Assembly (NCBI RefSeq): GCF_900156205.1
Contig: NZ_FTNA01000024.1
Coordinates: 1-18,560, forward strand
Direction: 5' to 3'
Source of the DNA: Leptospira interrogans
GTDB lineage: Bacteria; Spirochaetota; Leptospiria; Leptospirales; Leptospiraceae
DNA: 18,560 nucleotides
Of this stretch, positions 16,312 through 18,560 are shown piece after piece (positions within the stretch are counted from its first letter, which is position 1; every line of letters starts with the position of its first letter). The notes beneath the pieces are model-generated. The model was not told the origin of the DNA and searched no databases. It saw only the letters and a program-made list of their open reading frames with translations. The translations under genes were made by a program, and so were the position numbers.

Positions 16312-16620
16312 ATTGTATATTTGGGATATTACGATTGTCGTTTGTCTCGAATTTGTACGAAGCGTGAGCATCGAACAGAACAGGGCGCATCTTAAGAGAC
16401 CTCTAAAAAGATATTTATAATTCTGAAAGTAGATGGAAGAGCATTTGGGTGTTCATGTATTGATAAAAACTTTAAAAAAGGCTGAATGCTAAATTTTTCG
16501 ATTCTCCTTCAAATTCATTTCGAATGTTTGAATGGGAACATATTTGACTTATATCAGATTTAATTTTAATTTTTTCGAAGTAAAAAATTGATTTCTGTTG
16601 TTATATACTCACAAAGTTTC

Positions 16621-16642
16621 GATTTGCTTGAAAATGCAAATC
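16621..16642 (+). promoter_or_regulatory. Hairpin in the leader of the DUF1565 gene
   Basis: GATTTGC, loop TTGAAAAT, GCAAATC: a perfect 7-bp stem ending 10 bases before the AGGAG ribosome site (16653-16657). Lacking a T-tract, it is not a standard terminator. It may affect leader stability or be a protein-binding site. Confidence 0.4.
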
Positions 16643-16664
16643 TTTTGAAATCAGGAGAATTTAA

Positions 16665-17738
16665 ATGAAACAAATTTTTAGTATTTGGTTGGCAGCTTTA
16701 TTGTTGTTCAGCGGATGTGCCAACGAAAACGGAGGAAATAAAAGTTCTTCCCTGTTGCTTTCCGGAATTGTCAGCGAACAGCTGTTAAATATCGTGGCGG
16801 ATCCAAAATCATCGGAATCGGTCATTATCATTCCTACGCTTTACGTAGATTCTATTTCCGGAAGCGATTCCAATGCTGGTACACAATCCGCTCCGTTTAA
16901 GACGATTACTAAGGCCACTTTAGTTGCCACGGCGAGCGGCATCAAAGTAATTGCGGTTGCACCGGGTACGTATGACGCGTCCCTGGGAGAAGTTTTTCCA
17001 ATTTATATTCCCGAAGGTGTCAATCTATATGGGGACAGTAACGGGAAAGGTTTAGCAGGCGGCTCTTCCTCCCTTTATGCAGGACCACCAGGAACTCCAC
17101 CTAAGACAGGACCAACTTTGATTTCTGGAGTTGGAAGTTTTCCGCCGACTATTTATTTTCCTACCGTGGTTCCAGAATCCAGTAGTCAGATCGCAGGGTT
17201 TAAAATCAATAATCCTAGATTTTACGACTCTGGTTCTACAGTTAATGCGGGAATTTATTTAAAAAATACCGGAATTACGGTCAAAAATAATACAGTAACT
17301 GCAGTAAAAGGAACAGGAATTAGCATCCATCCTTCTAATGGGATCGGAGGGGGACACGTCATTTCCGGTAATTTCATTACTTCCAATTCTCACGGATTGC
17401 ATGAAGCGGATTCAAATTCGAATAGCAAAGTGGAAGACAATGTGATCACTCAAAATTGGATCGGCGTTTCCACTTTTGATGGTCTTCTTGATTTGGGAGG
17501 TGGAAGTCGTGGAAGTAAGGGAGGGAACACTCTTTCCTGCAATACAATGTATGACTTGGAAGTAGACGTTTCTCAAGGGTTTCATTTCTATGCTTTAAAC
17601 AATTTCTGGGATCATATCCCCCTTACGATCGCTACATTTCCAGATGGAAGTGCGACGGCGGATCTTGAAAACTCCTATCAGTATGCCATTATGCATATAA
17701 GCGGAAGTAGTGTGGTTTCTAAACCTTGTAATCCTTGA
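16665..17738 (+). CDS. DUF1565 parallel beta-helix lipoprotein
   Basis: A 357-residue protein with a strong start: AGGAG at 16653-16657, seven bases before ATG. The type II signal peptide is MKQIFSIWLAALLLFSGC, with lipobox FSGC and Cys18. After a Ser/Asn-rich linker, residues about 58-130 match the DUF1565 opening (LYVDSISGSDSNAGTQSAPF, then IKVIAVAPGTYD and INL-type turns). The rest has the short beta-turn rhythm of a right-handed beta-helix (AGIYLKNTGITVKNNTVTAV, GGGHVISGNFITSNSHG, NSKVEDNVITQNWIGV). It is probably anchored in the outer membrane. Related helices bind or cut polysaccharides, but no catalytic site was identified. Monocistronic: a repeat-filled gap precedes it and a terminator follows eight bases after the stop. 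Confidence 0.9.
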   Translation: MKQIFSIWLAALLLFSGCANENGGNKSSSLLLSGIVSEQLLNIVADPKSSESVIIIPTLYVDSISGSDSNAGTQSAPFKTITKATLVATASGIKVIAVAPGTYDASLGEVFPIYIPEGVNLYGDSNGKGLAGGSSSLYAGPPGTPPKTGPTLISGVGSFPPTIYFPTVVPESSSQIAGFKINNPRFYDSGSTVNAGIYLKNTGITVKNNTVTAVKGTGISIHPSNGIGGGHVISGNFITSNSHGLHEADSNSNSKVEDNVITQNWIGVSTFDGLLDLGGGSRGSKGGNTLSCNTMYDLEVDVSQGFHFYALNNFWDHIPLTIATFPDGSATADLENSYQYAIMHISGSSVVSKPCNP

Positions 17739-17745
17739 TGGATTT

Positions 17746-17770
17746 CCCCACTTTTGTAGAAAGAGTGGGG
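17746..17770 (+). terminator. Rho-independent terminator of the DUF1565 gene
   Basis: CCCCACT (17746-17752) pairs with AGTGGGG (17764-17770); the stem can be extended by TTT/AAA around the GTAG loop with one bulged G. A pyrimidine-rich tail, CTTTCTTTCCCCCTTTT, follows. It lies just past the stop at 17738. Confidence 0.75.
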
Positions 17771-17857
17771 CTTTCTTTCCCCCTTTTAGAGAAGAACGTA
17801 GGTTTTAACAGTAATTGAATTAACGAGTAATATAAGATTGAGACTTTCAATTTGATT

Positions 17858-18466
17858 GTAAAAAATCCTGAATTCACAAATTGGCCTCTCAGATCTTCTT
17901 CTATCAAATGTTAAATGATACAAAGGCTTTTATAAATTTAAGTATTTTTTACAAGTATGCTCGAACTTTAAATCCGGATTTCAAACGTTTCAAAAAGCCT
18001 AAGCAAAAAATCGGGATTCGTGTCTCCTCTACTTTAACACTTCTTCACATGGATACTACCATCTTACGCGTGTAAGACGGTTCTAAAGTTTATATCCACT
18101 TTTTATCATGGACAATTTCTTTCTTACGATTCTAGATTAGAAAACCTCTTTAGGGTGGGATGCAAAGAATACGGTTTTAAATCTTAGAGTAGTTTGTGAA
18201 AAATTCAATCTATTTCACAAGCCAATTCACTTGCCTTGTGACGACGGTTTCGAAAATCAATTGAAGCCAACGGTTTCTTAGACCAACCCAATCTATTCAT
18301 CAAAAAACTAATCGCTCAAGTAAACATATCTTGCTCAAACAGTATGATCGAAACTGTGGATAAGAAAATGAAATATGAATTTCTATTTCCTAAAAGTCTT
18401 GTTTCATTTAAGAACGTGATCGACACTCTCCAAGTTGCTGTCTCTCAATACAACACAAGACCTAAA
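17858..18466 (+). pseudogene. Decayed DDE integrase-type (rve) transposase
   Basis: Three frames together read as an integrase-core transposase. Part A (17881-18098) has KYARTLNPDFKRFKKPKQKI and LLHMDTTILRV, a TAA at 18073-18075, then DGSKVYIHF. A frameshift lies in the T-run at 18100-18104. Part B (18105-18281) has IMDNF, a TAG at 18138-18140, then WDAKNTVLNLRVVCEKFNLF and CDDGFEN, ending in TAG. A second frameshift leads to part C (18281 on): DQPNLFIKKLIAQVNISCSN, SMIETVDKKMKYEFLF, VAVSQYNTRP. The three catalytic residues are recognisable: Asp in HMDTT (18052-18054), Asp in CDDG (18243-18245), Glu in SMIE. Bases 17858-17880 (VKNPEFTNWP in another frame) may extend it upstream. Two frameshifts and several stops mean it is inactive. 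The layout fits the IS481/IS3-like superfamily; I cannot name the element. Confidence 0.8.
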
Positions 18467-18560
18467 ACGCGACCCATAGGAAAGCGTTTTGCTGAGTTTT
18501 CCAACGCGACCCATAGGAAAGCGTTTTGCTGAGTTTTCCAACGCGACCCATAGGAAAGCG
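18466..18560 (+). repeat. 37-bp tandem repeat running off the window
   Basis: A unit beginning AACGCGACCCATAGGAAAGC recurs at 18466, 18503 and 18540, exactly 37 bp apart with no spacers (about 2.6 copies to the edge). It replaces the 3' end expected of the transposase after YNTRP. As 37 is not a multiple of three, it is not a protein repeat. It is a candidate variable-number tandem repeat; the true copy number lies beyond the window. Confidence 0.9.

Larger units (their letters stand above)
15916..16664. other. 749-base intergenic region rich in repeats
   Basis: No credible gene lies here. The first 240 bases hold four hairpin-repeat copies, listed separately for the two clear ones and the third. 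Bases 16211-16311 form an element with inverted ends. Between about 16320 and 16560 there is unique-looking AT-rich DNA with a less AT-rich island (about 16345-16400) in which I recognise nothing. The last bases hold the leader of the DUF1565 gene. GAAAC-gctga-GTTTC (15966-15980) adds another small hairpin right after the TPR gene. Confidence 0.6.

Noticed and set aside
18344..18532. Separate small gene beginning MIETVDKKMKYEF
   Set aside because: It is the last third of the transposase fossil read on into the tandem repeat.
18466..18560. CRISPR array
   Set aside because: The 37-bp units are contiguous with no spacers and no cas gene is present.

Overview
The window looks like a chromosomal segment of a pathogenic Leptospira (L. 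interrogans group). This call rests on low G+C content, 23-residue leucine-rich repeat (LRR) proteins of the leptospiral type, several lipoproteins with relaxed spirochaetal lipoboxes, a DUF1565 beta-helix lipoprotein, a giant SpvB/FG-GAP/RHS protein, and short hairpin repeats plus decayed transposase in the gaps. No tRNA, rRNA or CRISPR array was seen.

Layout. (1) 1-3691, plus strand: three tandem paralogous LRR genes. The first is cut by the window edge. The second has an in-frame TGA just after its signal peptide and is probably a pseudogene. The third is intact and secreted. (2) 3751-5336, minus strand: two putative lipoproteins of unknown function. The second lies 16 bases downstream of the RHS gene. 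(3) 5353-12360, minus strand: one gene of about 2335 residues joining a secretion signal, an SpvB (TcB-like) domain, FG-GAP/VCBS repeats, YD/RHS repeats, an unusual hydrophobic insert with a lipobox-like motif, the RHS core, and a 206-residue AT-rich tail. (4) 12663-15915, plus strand: a compact three-gene run encoding a putative outer-membrane barrel protein, a fibronectin-III/Kelch lipoprotein with an odd N-terminal extension, and a TPR membrane protein. (5) 15916-16664: a 749-base gap with hairpin repeats and a small element with 13-bp inverted ends. (6) 16665-17738: a DUF1565 lipoprotein with a clear ribosome site and terminator. (7) 17858-18560: a decayed DDE integrase-type transposase whose 3' end runs into a 37-bp tandem repeat that continues past the window.

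Almost every gene encodes an exported or surface protein, so the region reads as an accessory cell-envelope or host-interaction cluster. The most interesting candidate system is the RHS polyprotein with the small lipoprotein tightly behind it. That order (core, variable tail, small downstream gene, drop in G+C) resembles a polymorphic toxin with its immunity gene. However, neither the toxin activity nor the immunity function can be shown from sequence alone.
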